Assembly (NCBI RefSeq): GCF_964355755.1
Contig: NC_092670.1
Coordinates: 40,285,795 to 40,349,794 of the forward strand
Source of the DNA: Antedon mediterranea
Lineage: Eukaryota; Echinodermata; Crinoidea; Comatulida; Antedonidae
Length of the DNA stretch: 64,000 bases
Reading direction: 5' to 3'
The position numbers and the translations under genes are program-made. Under the pieces are notes generated by a model. That model was given only the letters and a program-made list of their open reading frames with translations, was not told the DNA's origin and did no database searches. Positions 1 through 11,554 of the stretch are shown piece after piece (position 1 is the stretch's first letter; the number at the start of each line of letters is the position of its first letter).

Positions 1-207
1 TGAATTAAAGATAAATATTTAATATTTCAATACTGCTCTGGTCTGACAGTATCTATCTTATAATACAGAGTATTAGTTTCTTAGATATTGTTTTAGAAAT
101 AAGAAGTACTGTGTTTTACCCCCCATTTAACCCTCGCATGAAAATATATTGTTAGATTTAAACAGTTGGTATAAGTAGAATATTTAAAGAAATGTGTTTT
201 TGTTTAG

Positions 208-450
208 GCCGCTTCTGAGTTGCTGTCTGATGAAGTATTATTAAAATGTCCGCGGTGCTGCTCTCCAGCAAAACTGAGTATGAATAGACAACGAGGTAAT
301 TGTAAACGGCGTTCATGTATGTTTGACTTCTGCGTGTCTTGCCAAATCAACTTCCATACCGGAAAATGTAAAGTTAGTCAGAAGCGGACAATTAAGAAAG
401 GGGGTGGCGTCGGAAGTAAAAATAGCAAAAACAATCTACGCCGTCTTTGA
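208..450 (+). CDS. FBXO5/FBXO43: Last exon of an Emi1/Emi2-type F-box protein (zinc-binding region and RL tail)
   Basis: The exon opens after a TTTAG acceptor at 203-207 and reads in frame to TGA at 448-450. It encodes a Cys-rich module (CPRC, then NCKRRSC, FDFCVSC, HTGKC) that matches the zinc-binding region of Emi1/Emi2, inhibitors of the anaphase-promoting complex in the cell cycle and meiosis. A basic Ser/Lys stretch follows, and the protein ends LRRL, the C-terminal RL tail by which these proteins bind the APC/C. The F-box and upstream exons lie outside the window. Which of the two vertebrate paralogues it matches cannot be decided from one exon. No sequence link to the lectin array next door is visible. 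Confidence 0.8.
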   Translation, partial: AASELLSDEVLLKCPRCCSPAKLSMNRQRGNCKRRSCMFDFCVSCQINFHTGKCKVSQKRTIKKGGGVGSKNSKNNLRRL

Positions 451-777
451 GCTTTTTTAATTTGCGTAGTAATGGTTACATACAATTTATCAAACTGTTT
501 GGTGTTTATTACATGTTAAATTGTGAAATGTATTTTATGACACAAAATTTTAATTGCTCAATTTTTGCAAAATATTCATTTCATAAATTTTTGAATTGAA
601 CATTTAAATAGTAATTTGATGATCGAATAGTTTAATGTTTCAATCAATGATTGTGCTTAATATAATTAAGCTATTTTTAATCCGAACTGAAATGTTATAT
701 ATAAAAGACCAATTTGGTGATTTCCATTTAAACTGATCTACAGTACAGTGTAAGTGATTTTCATTCAAAGTTTTTTA

Positions 778-872
778 AAATAGTAACAGTATTAACTGGG
801 AACGGTGTTAACTGGTACCGGTATTAACTGGTAACAGTTGGTAACAGTATTAACTGGTAACAGTAACTAGTT
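778..872. repeat. Degenerate tandem repeat (GTATTAACTGGTAACAG-like)
   Basis: About five imperfect copies of a 10-20 bp motif built on TTAACTGGTAACAG follow one another. It is not found elsewhere in the window and lies in the 3' flank of the Emi-like gene. Confidence 0.6.
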
Positions 873-903
873 GATTCCCTTAAAGTTTGTTAATCGTGGC
901 TCC

Positions 904-1018
904 CACTAGAGACACAATGCAATGTCGTAGACACAACTCCAGCAAGTTGATCGATGACAAGTTACAGTTTGAATAATCGCTTGTGACTGGTCAAATCACT
1001 TGTATTGAGTCTCTAGTG
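904..1018. mobile_element. Small inverted-repeat element, MITE-like
   Basis: The segment starts CACTAGAGACACAATGCAA and ends with the inverse of CACTAGAGACTCAATACAA, so its ends are about 19-bp terminal inverted repeats with two mismatches. It is 115 bp long with no coding capacity. No clear target-site duplication is seen, so the family is not assignable. Confidence 0.45.
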
Positions 1019-1490
1019 CGACCCAAGCCTAAGGTTGCTGGCAACCTGTACCACAATATTGTCATTTTATAGAAAGTTTAGCTTACTTGTCATACCACTA
1101 ACGGCGACCTTTTGTTGTCATGCAGCTGCCACACGCAAAAGATTTTTTTATTTGACAGGCTCGTAGTAGAATGGCGCGTAATAAAAATGGCATGGTCAAG
1201 CAAATCTGATTTTTTTATACAATTAAATAATAAATATCAAAATTAAAAGTATACCATGACCTGTTTATTTGGAGCAGTTTGGTTGGTATCATCAAATTGT
1301 TGTACATTTTTGTAATAAATTGTTTAAAATTTGTATAATTGAAAATGTGTAAATATTTTTGTAATTACACTGATTATATATTTTCACTTATAATAAAGTT
1401 TTGCTAAAAATGATTTTAAATTTGTCTTGATTTATATTTATTTGTATTAGTAAATCCTTTTACTGAATATGTCTGGCATTTGAAGTAATT

Positions 1491-2353
1491 TTGAATTTGA
1501 GATTAATGATCTTGGAGAAATCACACCTTACACAACATTTTCTTTCTTTATGCAACAGTCGTGCTGGTCATTTATTATCCACAATACCAATAGTTGATCA
1601 TAAAATAAGAAAACAACCCAAATATTTCAAACAATTTTGAAATAAAATAAAATTCTTGATTATCATGATTTTAGTTATGCTGCCCTCTATGCAAAAAATT
1701 GCTTCGCCAAACATAATTCCCATCAATATTAAAGTAAGTAAATCAATAACAAAGTCAAGGCTGTCATAACTGTGCAGAGCTGACAGGAGTTCAATAAAGG
1801 AAACTTAATGTACATCCTCATATAAAATAAAGGAATAACGTGTGCGATCCGATGTTCTAATGAATGTAGAAAATAATTAAAAAATCAAACCAATTGTAAA
1901 TGACATCAACAATTAATGTTGGATTTACTTAAAAAACTATTAGATTTAGACAATCTATACACATACTACTACTACCAAGAAATGCATATCTGTTCACTAA
2001 ATACCAAGTTATGACTGTTTTAGTCACTATCTGTGCTTAGGTCTTTTACAAATTTGTTTTATTCTTTTGTATTTTCACTCCTTTTGCCATTAAATTTACA
2101 TATATTTTTGACTTAATTTGTTATTTTACTGTTTTTACTTGTTTTAAAGAATTATGTATGCATGTTTTAACCTTTTATTTTCTATAAAGAGTTATTAGAA
2201 AAAATACTATTTCCTACACACCTATATTTTCCGTATAATTCGCACCTATACACTTGACTATAATATGGACAACATGGAGACAGAGACTGTGCCTGGAAAT
2301 TAGTAGTTACATAGCTTATCATTCTGTCCCGTTGATAAAAAACAATTACTAAA
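1491..2353 (+). repeat. Intergenic spacer of the lectin array, upstream of copy 1
   Basis: From about 1500 the sequence matches the spacer found 3' of every lectin gene in the window (for example 9480-10170, 14510-14943 and 38519-39254). It holds the recurring phrases CTTGGAGGAAT, TATGCTGCCCTCTATGCA and ACATCAACAATTAATGTTGG. No gene is seen. This marks the left edge of the repeated unit. No remnant of a lectin exon 4 precedes it, so the array seems to start here. Confidence 0.7.
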
Positions 2354-2779
2354 GTGTTTAATCTCATTCACGAACCAGTTAGCTACTACAAATAAAAATT
2401 TTTAAAAACCACAAATTGCCCCTTCTGTCTTGACCAATAGCAAATTACTAAGTGTTTCATCTCAATCACGAATCAATTAGTAGTTAGGAAAATCCAATCC
2501 TGTCTTCGTTTTCACAAAAAGAGTTTCATCTCATTCACGAATCAATTAGCTAAACAACTTATCAAAAATATTCAAACAAACTTATACGATATTCAAATAT
2601 TGTTCAGCATAATGCAATTTGTAACATTCAGATTACAAAACCTTTTAGTTGAATAGTTTTGGTTAGAAAACATCTGGGTTGTTCCCCAAACAATCTCCAT
2701 AAAAGAGATGTGTTCAACATTGCATTGTCAGATAGATTCATCTTTCAGCTGAAGTGTAGAGAACATTGAACATACAATT
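2354..2779 (+). promoter_or_regulatory. Promoter region and non-coding first exon, copy 1
   Basis: Three boxes of the form GTTTCATCTCATTCACGAAT lie at 2354-2382, 2452-2480 and 2521-2549. A TATA-like CATAAAAG is at 2698-2705, and an initiator-like TCAGAT puts the start near 2730, 30 bases downstream. The likely untranslated exon is 2730-2779, followed by the donor GTAAGTA. The matching acceptor (TTGTCAG, ending 5032) precedes the start codon exon. These elements recur at nearly the same spacing in all eight units, which supports their function. No transcript has been seen, so this is inference from conservation. Confidence 0.55.
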
Positions 2780-2802
2780 GTAAGTACAGTATTACATTTC
2801 TT

Positions 2803-3688
2803 GTTCTTTTTTTGTCTTTTATGAGATTCACTCACAATTATTTAATTCCTTACAATTATCACAATAATCTATATCAACATTCATTGTCAACAACTTTTGT
2901 TTCAGTAGAAAACTTTCTCTGCAGCTAAGTTTTGTTCATGTTTTTGTTATTTTGAGTATTTTACATAAATAAAAAAGTTAAAGTATTTAGAAAATAGACT
3001 GAAGTTATATCAAAATATACATCACTTAATATAGATTCACTATTGCCATTAGAACATCACAAAATAAAATATACTAATATACCACCAGTAAATAAAAGTG
3101 GTAGGGTAAAAACAATACTAGAACACTAGTATTGTGTCGGAATCATATTTATTATATTGTTATTATTTAACAATTGTGTGACATTTTTAAATTGCTAAAA
3201 TAATATTTTTTACTTTTTCCCATTTTTGTATGCTTTTCTCTCTTATAAACTATATCACATTCTATTCTGAATAGAATTCCTTGTTTAAAGATTTCCATAA
3301 ATTAAAATAACTTTTATTTGTAAAATCAGCCAGTATCTTTTTGTTTATAAACCGTGAAAGCAGCAAAGGTATATATAAAATCAGTAAGAATATTTCTTGT
3401 TCCAATTACCAGATTTTGAAAAGACATGTTTTATGATTGGTACCTTTAAAACAATCTCTATTTTTGTCCAAAAACCTTCAATAAATTTACAAGAAAAAAA
3501 CATATGCTCCTCATCTTGTACCTCTCCACATCTACCACATATATTAGTATCCTTTAGTTTCCATATAAACAACCTTTTGTTTGTTGCTAAAATTCTATTT
3601 AAAAATTTGTAATTAAATTGTATTAATTTTTTATCTTTCATTTTACAAACTTTAGATAACCAATCAATATTCAAATTCTCAAAATATT
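2803..3688 (-). mobile_element. LINE 3' end (Tx1/L1-like), in intron before coding exon 1 of copy 1
   Basis: On the minus strand 3674-3381 encodes a typical zf-RVT C-terminus: FNYKFLNRILATNKRLF, then CGRCGEVQDEEHMFFSCKF. The frame shifts near 3415, after which the rest of the tail continues. The insert is 5'-truncated and includes about 580 bases of 3' UTR. It lacks the enzyme core and cannot be active. The host sequence from the exon-0 donor (GAACATACAATTGTAAGTA) is present on both sides, at 2766-2803 and 3689-3720, like a long target duplication. The same insert recurs in the unit of copy 7 and appears to begin again at 63990. Confidence 0.65.
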
Positions 3689-3740
3689 TTGAACATACAA
3701 TTGTAAGTATTACATTTCTATTGGTACATTAATTAAAGCT

Positions 3741-4330
3741 CAGGTACAGGCATGAATTTTAAATATAATATTTGGTTAATTGTACATAAATCAAATATTT
3801 GTAACAGAAATCAACACGAAAAAACATGAATTTCCCTTAATATGGCCAAATACAAAATTTTGCAAAATTCTTCCATAAAAACCAGGAAGACCTTTTTCCA
3901 GTAGTTAGGTAGTTAACCTAATGTAATAACATGTCTTGTGACTCCCTAGAAGGTGAAAAAAGATGGTGGATATACGGTGGATAATTTTTGCTATAGCATG
4001 AAAATAAAAAGTTGAAGTTGAATAAAAATTCCAGAAATGTAATATTCAAGTTATATTACCTATTATAGTCATCTGATAACATTTTTTACCCCACTGTTTA
4101 TTTTTCGTAGCTTTTTAAAATGCCCCTCTATTTACAAAATTTGTGTACAAAAGAATAGAGATTTTACTGTGTAATTTGAACTATCCCCCCACTGATAAGA
4201 AAGTGCTTATTTTCAACAAGCTTGTGTAACACAAATGAAATCCCAAAAATTATGAAACATAGGGGAAACTATAGATCGATAATTATTGGAATGTATGATC
4301 AATAGAAATTTTTTGCCCGCACCTGGCCTT
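3741..4330. mobile_element. Non-autonomous insertion with CAGGT termini, hAT-like candidate
   Basis: This stretch is absent from the same intron in the other copies, where ATTAATTAAGTCTATTGAC is continuous. It begins CAGGTACAGGC and ends with the inverse of a similar motif (GCCCGCACCTG). A possible 8-bp target duplication TTAAAGCT/TTAAGTCT flanks it with two mismatches. The CAGGT start and 8-bp duplication suggest hAT, but the ends are imperfect. No open frame is seen. Confidence 0.4.
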
Positions 4331-5064
4331 TAAGTCTATTGACAACTTAAAATTTTAAAATGCAACAGATACACTGGAATTTTTTGTGACTTTCTAAAGC
4401 TTGTGATTGCTTAAAATCAGTATTCTCTTGAAAAGATAATGAATTGGAAAATAACAATGATATTTTTCTTGTATGTAACAATGATGGCTATCATTTAATT
4501 TTACAGTACTATTCACTTGGGCTTTGGAAAAACCCATATTATAAGGTTTATCTCAAACGTACGTTTGAAACAAAACAAATATTAATATTTTTGTTGTTCA
4601 CATTGTGATTATCATCCTGATTTTATTACCAAAAACAATAACATTTTAAATATTTATATATATGTTTTATGCATTTTATCATATTTTAACTTTTAACTTC
4701 TAAATTGTATCTACTTTTTAAACTTTAGCTTTTATGCAATAATGTGTGTTTTCTATTTTTTAATTGTTTGTTTATATTTTATATCTGTCTGTTTTTAATT
4801 GTACTAATATATATTTGCCAATCTTTGTAGAAGAATTTCTATTATTTATTTATATAATACTGAACAAATAAAGCTTTTCAGTAGTCAGTCTGCAAAAATA
4901 TGCCTAACTTTCTAAAAAATACAATTTTGTGTGATCAATATTATCAAATTATGGTAGAAAAATGAAAATTCTCATCAATTCTCTATGAAATAAGATGTGC
5001 TGTAACATTTTGTCTTGCTTTTCTGTTGTCAGTTTTTGTAAAGAGCTTTCAAGTGTGATATAGA

Positions 5065-8000
5065 ATGGATTGCAGAATGTTAGTAATTGGCTGTATGTTG
5101 GTTGTGATGGCTGCTGCCTGCTGCCCAGAAGATGATTGTGGATGCTCTTCTAGAAGTAAGTAGCATATGACTCTATAAACAGCTGGTAAGAAACGGGTCA
5201 GAAGAGTAGAAATGGTACAAACTGTAAAAAGACAAATGTGTCATCTATTGGACATCTATTACAATGCTTTAATTCTAAATCTTACCTCTTGCATTTTTTA
5301 AATAAAAATGTTTAAAGTATACAATGGATCTATTAAAAACTATCTTGTATAATTTAATAAATGATATTACTAAATAATTAGAGAGAAAACAGAAACAATT
5401 TTAAGGAGTACAAAGTTGACGAAAGTACCTAACTATATTGTAAATAAATGAAAGTTATTTTCTAGTGTTAGAAAATTGATTTATTTTGTATATTTAGAGA
5501 AGTGTTTTTTAAGGGACTGTGGTGAAATTTTGGAAAATGATCCTTCTGCTCGAAGTGATGATTATTTGATACAGCCACATGACGAACAACCTGAGTTTAT
5601 GGTCTACTGTGACATGAGGAAAGATGGCGGATGGACAGTAAGCAATATTAATAAGCAATGAAAAAATGCAAAGATTTCTTTTCTTTTCATCTATAATTAT
5701 ACAACTATTTAAGTTTCTTTGTTTTCCAGGTTATACAACGAAGAGAGGATGGTTCACAAGATTTCTATCGCGATTGGGCAAACTACAAAAAGGGTTTTGG
5801 AAATGTCCACTCAGAGTTCTGGCTTGGTAACGAAAAGATCAACCGTATAACATTTGATGGACATTTTGAGCTATTAGTAGAGGTGACAGACCACTTGGAT
5901 GAAATGAAGTTTGCAAGATATTCTCACTTCCGTATTGGTAGTGAGGATTCTAACTATACTTTGACAATTAGTGGATACACAGGGACGGCAGGTTAGTACA
6001 TTCAATCAATTTTTACACTAAAAATCCATTTCAAGTAAACAAAGAACTAACATTAGTGTTTTTCTTTGTAGACCAGCTACACCTTTGTACCTTGCAATAG
6101 AAATAGACTAACACACACTGTGCGCTTTTGTTGTTGCATTTATCACTTTATATAATAACTGAATATAATACTGAGTTAAATGATAAGAACATTGACTGGA
6201 ATTAAATGGTTTAAACAAGCTTACAGCCCAGTAAATTCAACATACCTTAATTTGGATTTTCGACATGTAATAAATATGTTCTCATCAGAAGAATCCCATG
6301 TTGTATCTAATTATGTACCAGCATGTATAAACGTTTTTTATCATACTCTTTCATTTTCATTGTTGTTTTTGGAAATCAGTACATTTGTTTTGAAAGTATA
6401 CTTGAGTTAAAAGAAAGAATAATTAAGATACAGCAGATGGAAAATAACATAAAATTACAAATGAAATATTTAAAAACATTTTTATTCTTTCATTTTCATT
6501 GTTGTATCTAATTATGTACCAGCATGTATAAACGTTTTTTATCATACTCTTTCATTAGTCGGTCGGTCGGTTTGTCTGTCTGTCGGTCTGTCTGTCTGTC
6601 GGTCCGGTATCACTATGCGTTTTATCGCTTTCTGACCTTATCTTGATATCAGTTTAATCTAGCTAGGTCAATTTTTTACAGTATATTCCTTATGGCCAGG
6701 AATCGATGTGGTTATGTTTTCACGGTGCGCAATAAAAAATGATGCGGTCTACGCACGATTTAACGAAATCACGTTTGTAATCATATCTTCACAACCATGA
6801 ATCACAATTAAATAAAATTCGGTACTCATAAATTTTAGGGCATAAATCATCATATGGCAATACAATTACGTGCGTAGCGCATGTAACGCATGCGTACGCG
6901 CGCTTAAAATTTTCAAAATTTATTTTCTATGAAATAAGAGTACGTTTCAGGCAATTTTAAGCGTTTACAAAATTGCCATGAGTGCGCATATTTTGCGCGC
7001 GCACTGTGCGTTAAATGTTATTGCACGCTCTTTTTGCCCGATTTCTGTTTTCTTGACTTACTTTTCAACTCGAAATTACGTTATACAAGCACGTCAAAAG
7101 TGACAGGCTACGCACGTGTAAATTAAAAAAATATAAATGTTTTTAAACATTTCAACATTTTTAAACATGTTCAGTAATTTCGGTCAGTATAGTTCACTAT
7201 GTCGGTCGGTCGGTCTGTCAGTCTGTCCGGTATCACTATGCATTGTAGCACGCGACTTAATGGCTGTTGGCCTTGTTTAACATACTCTTTCATTTCATTG
7301 TTGTATCTAATTATGTACCAGCTGCATGTCTAAACAATTTTTATCCTACTCTTTCATTTTCATTGTTGTATCTAATTATATACCAACATGTATAAACGTT
7401 TTTTATCATACTCTTTCATTTTCATTGTTGTATCTAATTATGTAGTACCAGCATGTATAAACGTTTTTTATTATACTCTTTCATTTTCAAATCAGTACAT
7501 TTGTATTGAAAGTATACTTGAGTTAAAAGAAAGAATAATTAAGATACAGAAGATAGAAAATAACATAAAATTACAAATGAAATATTTAAAAACATTTTTA
7601 TTCTTTCATTTACATTATTGTTTAACATTCCCAATGTATTAATGTTTTAGTAATGTCAAGTTTATCATTGTATTTTCATAGTTGTATTTTATGTTGTGTG
7701 TAATGATTAAATGTGGGTCATCCCCTAAAAAGAAAAAAAAAAGTATAATAAGCAAACATTGAATGATCAAAAATATCATAATATAGTAAAATAAATAACC
7801 ATATTGTATAATGTATAGAATATAAGAAGACCAATAACAAGAACACTAGATTTGAAAAAATTGTTATGATTTAAAACAAAATTAAAATCTCCTAAAACAG
7901 GATTTAAATGTAAAAACATAATTAATTAAAACACTTATTGGGTGTATTGAGCGAGTGGCCGAGCGGTTAAGACAGTGGAACCGTAATCACGTAGACATAA

Positions 8001-8614
8001 CATCGGCAGGGGTTCGAGGCTCACTCACTCCATGGTTCTGGTGGTAGAACGAGTCTTCTCGGATAAGGACTATAAACCGTAGGTCCATTTTACACAACTT
8101 GCTCGTGTGCACTTTAAAGAACCTAGTACATCTTTCGAGACGAGTAGGGGGTTACCCCGGTGTATTAGTACATCACAGCCACTGATCACCAACTGGGCCC
8201 TCTGGGAGATCAGTCTTTGACTGAAGAGGTCACCCAGTATAAAGATAAAACAAACAAACAAATTGTATCATTTTACATTGCATACAGTATTCATTTTCTC
8301 CATTCTATTAAAAAAACTGTATGTATGCTGTAAACTTAAAGATGATATATTATCTTGTTTGTGTAGGTGATTCTTTAGCATATGCCAATGGTGGACAATT
8401 TTCAACGTACGATACAGACAATGATAAGAGTAGTATTAACTGTGCTGAGTCATACAAAGGTGCTTGGTGGTACAAGAACTGTGCTAATTCAAACCTGAAT
8501 GGGCTTTACCTTACACCAGGATCTTCTTCTACTTCTAATGGCATATATTGGTTTTATTTCAAGGACTGGGAAAGTCTCAAGAAGACAGTGATGATGGTTA
8601 AAAGAGCACCATAA
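5065..8614 (+). CDS. Secreted fibrinogen-related-domain (FReD) lectin, copy 1
   Basis: Coding exons are 5065-5155, 5498-5637, 5730-5991 and 8367-8614 (phases 1, 0, 1), giving 246 residues. Residues 1-18 form a signal peptide (core [14 protein letters not shown]). A short Cys-rich stretch CCPEDDCGC follows, and then the FReD from about residue 36. Family disulfide pairs are C38-C68 and C190-C203. The calcium loop reads YDTDND (180-184), and the pocket region is KGAWWYKNC and SNLNG. It is likely a soluble ficolin-like lectin. There is no collagen or coiled-coil segment, so any oligomer would rest on the N-terminal cysteines. Exon 1 extends 5' to the acceptor at 5032. Intron 3 (2375 bases) carries a GC-rich insertion and a SINE. 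The usual poly(A) site after the stop is mutated, and the next AATAAA is at 8987. Confidence 0.88.
6320..7470. repeat. Degenerate ~60-bp tandem repeats split by a GC-richer insertion (about 6557-7278)
   Basis: Five to six copies of a unit containing GCATGTATAAACG, CATACTCTTTCATT and TTGTTGTATCTAATTATGTA surround an insertion that other copies lack. The insertion opens with GTCG/GTCT tetranucleotides and CCGGTATCACTATGC at 6558-6617. A similar phrase in the same orientation sits near its other end (7201-7240). Its interior has many CG and GCGC runs, unlike the AT-rich intron. No coding region is seen, and I cannot name the family. Confidence 0.5.
7950..8261 (+). mobile_element. tRNA-derived SINE
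   Basis: The 312-base insert begins with a tRNA Leu/Ser-like head: A box GTGGCCGAGCGGTTAAG at 7955-7971 and B box GGTTCGAGGCTC near 8010. An unrelated body follows, and it ends in an A-rich CAAACAAACAAA tail. It is flanked by ATTG on both sides (7946-7949 and 8262-8265). The other copies have a single ATTG at this site, so the empty site is visible. The head is not a functional tRNA gene, because the anticodon arm is disrupted. Confidence 0.75.
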
Positions 8615-10173
8615 GAGATTTTTCACTATCACTAGTAATTTGACTTAAAAGTATACAAAATGGCAAATATTTAATTTTTTTCAAGATGTAGTGAGGTCAA
8701 CAATCCTGTTTGCCTATCCTTTTTTAGTGTTATATTAATTAATTTAATTTAATAATGAAAACTTGAATTTGGTGCAATTTTCATAACTTTTTGTCTCTGA
8801 AAAACAAATTTATAACATATGAAAATAACTTTAATTTGAACTGTAATTTTTCTTAAATTATTATTAATCACATACAGTACCTATTTATATTTTGTTTATG
8901 ATAATTTATTATTATTATATAATTATTATAATTATATTATCAGAATTGTTAAAAATCATGTATTATTGATACTAATTTTACAAATTAATAAAACGATATC
9001 TGCAGAAGATCCTTATAGATAACTTGTGCTACGATACAATTACAATCAGAAATCTTCTGAAAACTAAATACTGTAACATTTTTAAAAAAAACATACTATT
9101 TGCTCGCTAAAAACCATACAATAGTGACCAAAAACATATCAAGCATATTTTTGGACAAGATGGGCATCATTGGCAGGAACAAAACTGTACTGTATTGTTG
9201 AAAGAATTAAAATTAATTAAACTACAATGAAATGTGTATGATCTATTAATTATATCTCTTATTTTATTTGGTCTTGAGAATATTGTACAGGAAACAGCTA
9301 ATAGATACTAAGCAAAAATAAGGTTTATGGGTTTACACTTCCAAGCCAATATTGCACTTTTACAACAAAAAAACACCAACAAATGCAAACTCCATTTTAG
9401 AGTACAAACTAACTAGAGGCTAACATAACTCAGTGTCTTGATGCTATATTAGTAGTCAATATCCCAAATGATTTGTGATCAATGATCTTGGAGGAATTAC
9501 GAACGTCATGCACCTTACACAACATTTTCTTTATTTATGCAACAGTTGTGTTGGTCATTTGTTATCTACAATATCAATAGTTGATCGATAAATAAGAAAA
9601 CAACCCAAATATCCAAACAATTTTGAAATAAAATCAAATGTTGTATTCTTGATTATCATTATTTAAGTTATGCTGCCCTCTATGCAGAAAATTGCTTCGC
9701 CAAACATAATGCCCATCAATATTAAAGTAAGTAAATCAATAAAACAAAGTCAAGGCTGTCATATCTGTGCAGAGCTGACATGGAGTTCAATAGGAATCAA
9801 TGTACATCCTCATCTAAAATAAAGGAATAACGTGTGCGATCCGATGTTATCTAATGAATGTAGAAAATAATTTTTTTAAATCAAACCAAACTTGTAAATG
9901 ACATCAACAATTAATGTTGGATTTACTTTAAAAAACTATTAGACAATCTATACACATACTAACTACTCCCACGAAAATGCATCTGTTCACTAAATACCAA
10001 GTTATTGTTGTATAATGTAATGTTATTTCCTACACATTTTGCATATTTGCCGTATTATTCGTAACTATAGACTTGACTATATGGACAACATGGGGACAGA
10101 GACTTGTAGAAAGAGACTGTAGTAGTTACATAGCTTATCATTCTGTTCTGCTCACAAAAAAACAATCACTAAA
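8615..10173 (+). repeat. 3' flank of copy 1 and spacer to copy 2
   Basis: This is the conserved spacer of the array. It has a TTATTATTATATAATTATTA-type AT-rich stretch, an AATAAA at 8987, then the CTGCCCTCTATGCAGAAAAT segment near 9673 and ATTAATGTTGG near 9910. No open frame is conserved between the units, so I see no gene here. Confidence 0.6.
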
Positions 10174-10606
10174 GTGTTTAATCTCATTCACGAACCAGTT
10201 AGCTACTACAAATAAAAAATAATAAAAACCACAAATATCCACTTCTGTCTTGAACAAAAGCAAATTACAAAGTGTTTCATCTCAATCACGAATCAATTAG
10301 TAGTTGGGAAAATCCAATCCTGCCTTATGTTTTCACAAAAACAGTTTCATCTCATTCACGAATTAATTAGCTAAACAAATTATCACAAATATTCAAACAA
10401 ACTTTAATAATATTCAAATATTGTTCAGCATGCAATTTGTAACATTCAGAGATTACATAAATAAACCTTTTAGTTGAATAAATTTGGTTAGAAAACATCT
10501 GGGTTGTTCCCCAACCAATCTCCATAAAAGAGATGTGTTCCAACATTGCATTGTCAGATAGATTCATCGTTCAGCTGAAGTTACAGTTACTTTGAACATT
10601 ACAGTT
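10174..10606 (+). promoter_or_regulatory. Promoter region and non-coding first exon, copy 2
   Basis: The three upstream boxes are at 10174-10202, 10272-10300 and 10344-10370. CATAAAAG is at 10523-10530, with initiator TCAGAT and start near 10556. The non-coding exon ends at 10606 before GTAAGTA. The paired acceptor AG is at 11517-11518. Confidence 0.55.
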
Positions 10607-10635
10607 GTAAGTATTACACTTCTATTGGTACATTA

Positions 10636-10813
10636 ATATATATATCGAGCTTGCTCAGGCTTCTTTGACTCGTATACGCCACCCTTTGGTCTTCCATGGC
10701 AGCACAGGCAGTTCATCCAGGTTGCATTCTGTGTCTATGTTGATCTATGTAGGTTTTGTGGGGACGTCCAACCTTCTGCCGACAATGTCTTGGATTCCAT
10801 AGATTAGTGCTCT
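10636..10813. mobile_element. Short foreign insertion of unknown family
   Basis: About 180 bases interrupt the CATTAATTAAGTC phrase that is continuous in other units. The insert is richer in GC than its surroundings. On the minus strand it has a short open stretch ending PWKTKGWRIRVKEA. It may be a fragment of a retroelement, but I do not recognise it. Confidence 0.4.
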
Positions 10814-11554
10814 AATTAAGTCTATTGACAACTTAAAATTCTAAATTGCGAAAAATACACTGGATTTTTTTGTGACTTTCTAAAACTTGTGATTGGTTAA
10901 AATCAGTTTTCTCTTGAAAAGATAATGAATTGGAAAATAACAATAATTTCTCTTGTATGTAACAATGATGGGTATCATTTTATGTACAGTACTATTCACT
11001 TGGACTTAAAAAATCCCATATTATAAGGCTTATCTCAAATGTGCATTTGAAACAAAACAAATATTAACATTTTTATTGTTCACATTGTGATTATCATCCT
11101 AATGTTATTACCAAAAACAATAACATTTTAAATTTTTATATATATGTTTTATGCATTTTATCATATTTTAACTTTTAACTTCTAAATTGTATCTACTTTT
11201 TAAACTTAAGCTTTTGTGCAATAATGTGTGTTTTATATTTTTTATTTATTTTAACTGTTTATATATACCTATTTTTAATTGTACTAATAAATATTTGCCA
11301 AACTTTAGAATTTCTATTATTATTTAATATGATATTTATAATGGACAAATAAGCTTTTGAGTATTCAGTCTGCAAAAATATCCCTTACTTTCTAAAAAAA
11401 ATACAATTTTGTGTTTTATCAAATTATGATAGAAAATAAATGAAAATTCCAATCAACTATCTTCAATTTAAGATATAAGAACTGCTATAACATTTGTTTT
11501 TTGCTCTTCTGTTGTCAGTTATATTGTGTGAGGAGCTTTCAAGTGTGATAAAGA

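Larger units (their letters stand above)
451..1490 (+). other. 3' UTR and flank of the Emi-like gene
   Basis: No coding potential is seen. Poly(A) signals AATAAA occur at 1314-1319 and 1392-1397, so the 3' UTR may run to about 1.4 kb. The stretch also holds a short degenerate tandem repeat and a MITE-like inverted repeat, listed separately. Sequence shared with the lectin-array spacers begins near 1490. Confidence 0.5.

Noticed and set aside
4554-4570. Palindrome CAAACGTACGTTTG in intron of copy 1
   Set aside because: The other units do not keep it (for example CAAATGTGCATTTG and CAAACGTGAGTTTG), so it looks like chance.
7950-8030. tRNA gene
   Set aside because: The head has A and B boxes, but the anticodon arm does not fold properly and a SINE body with an A-rich tail follows.
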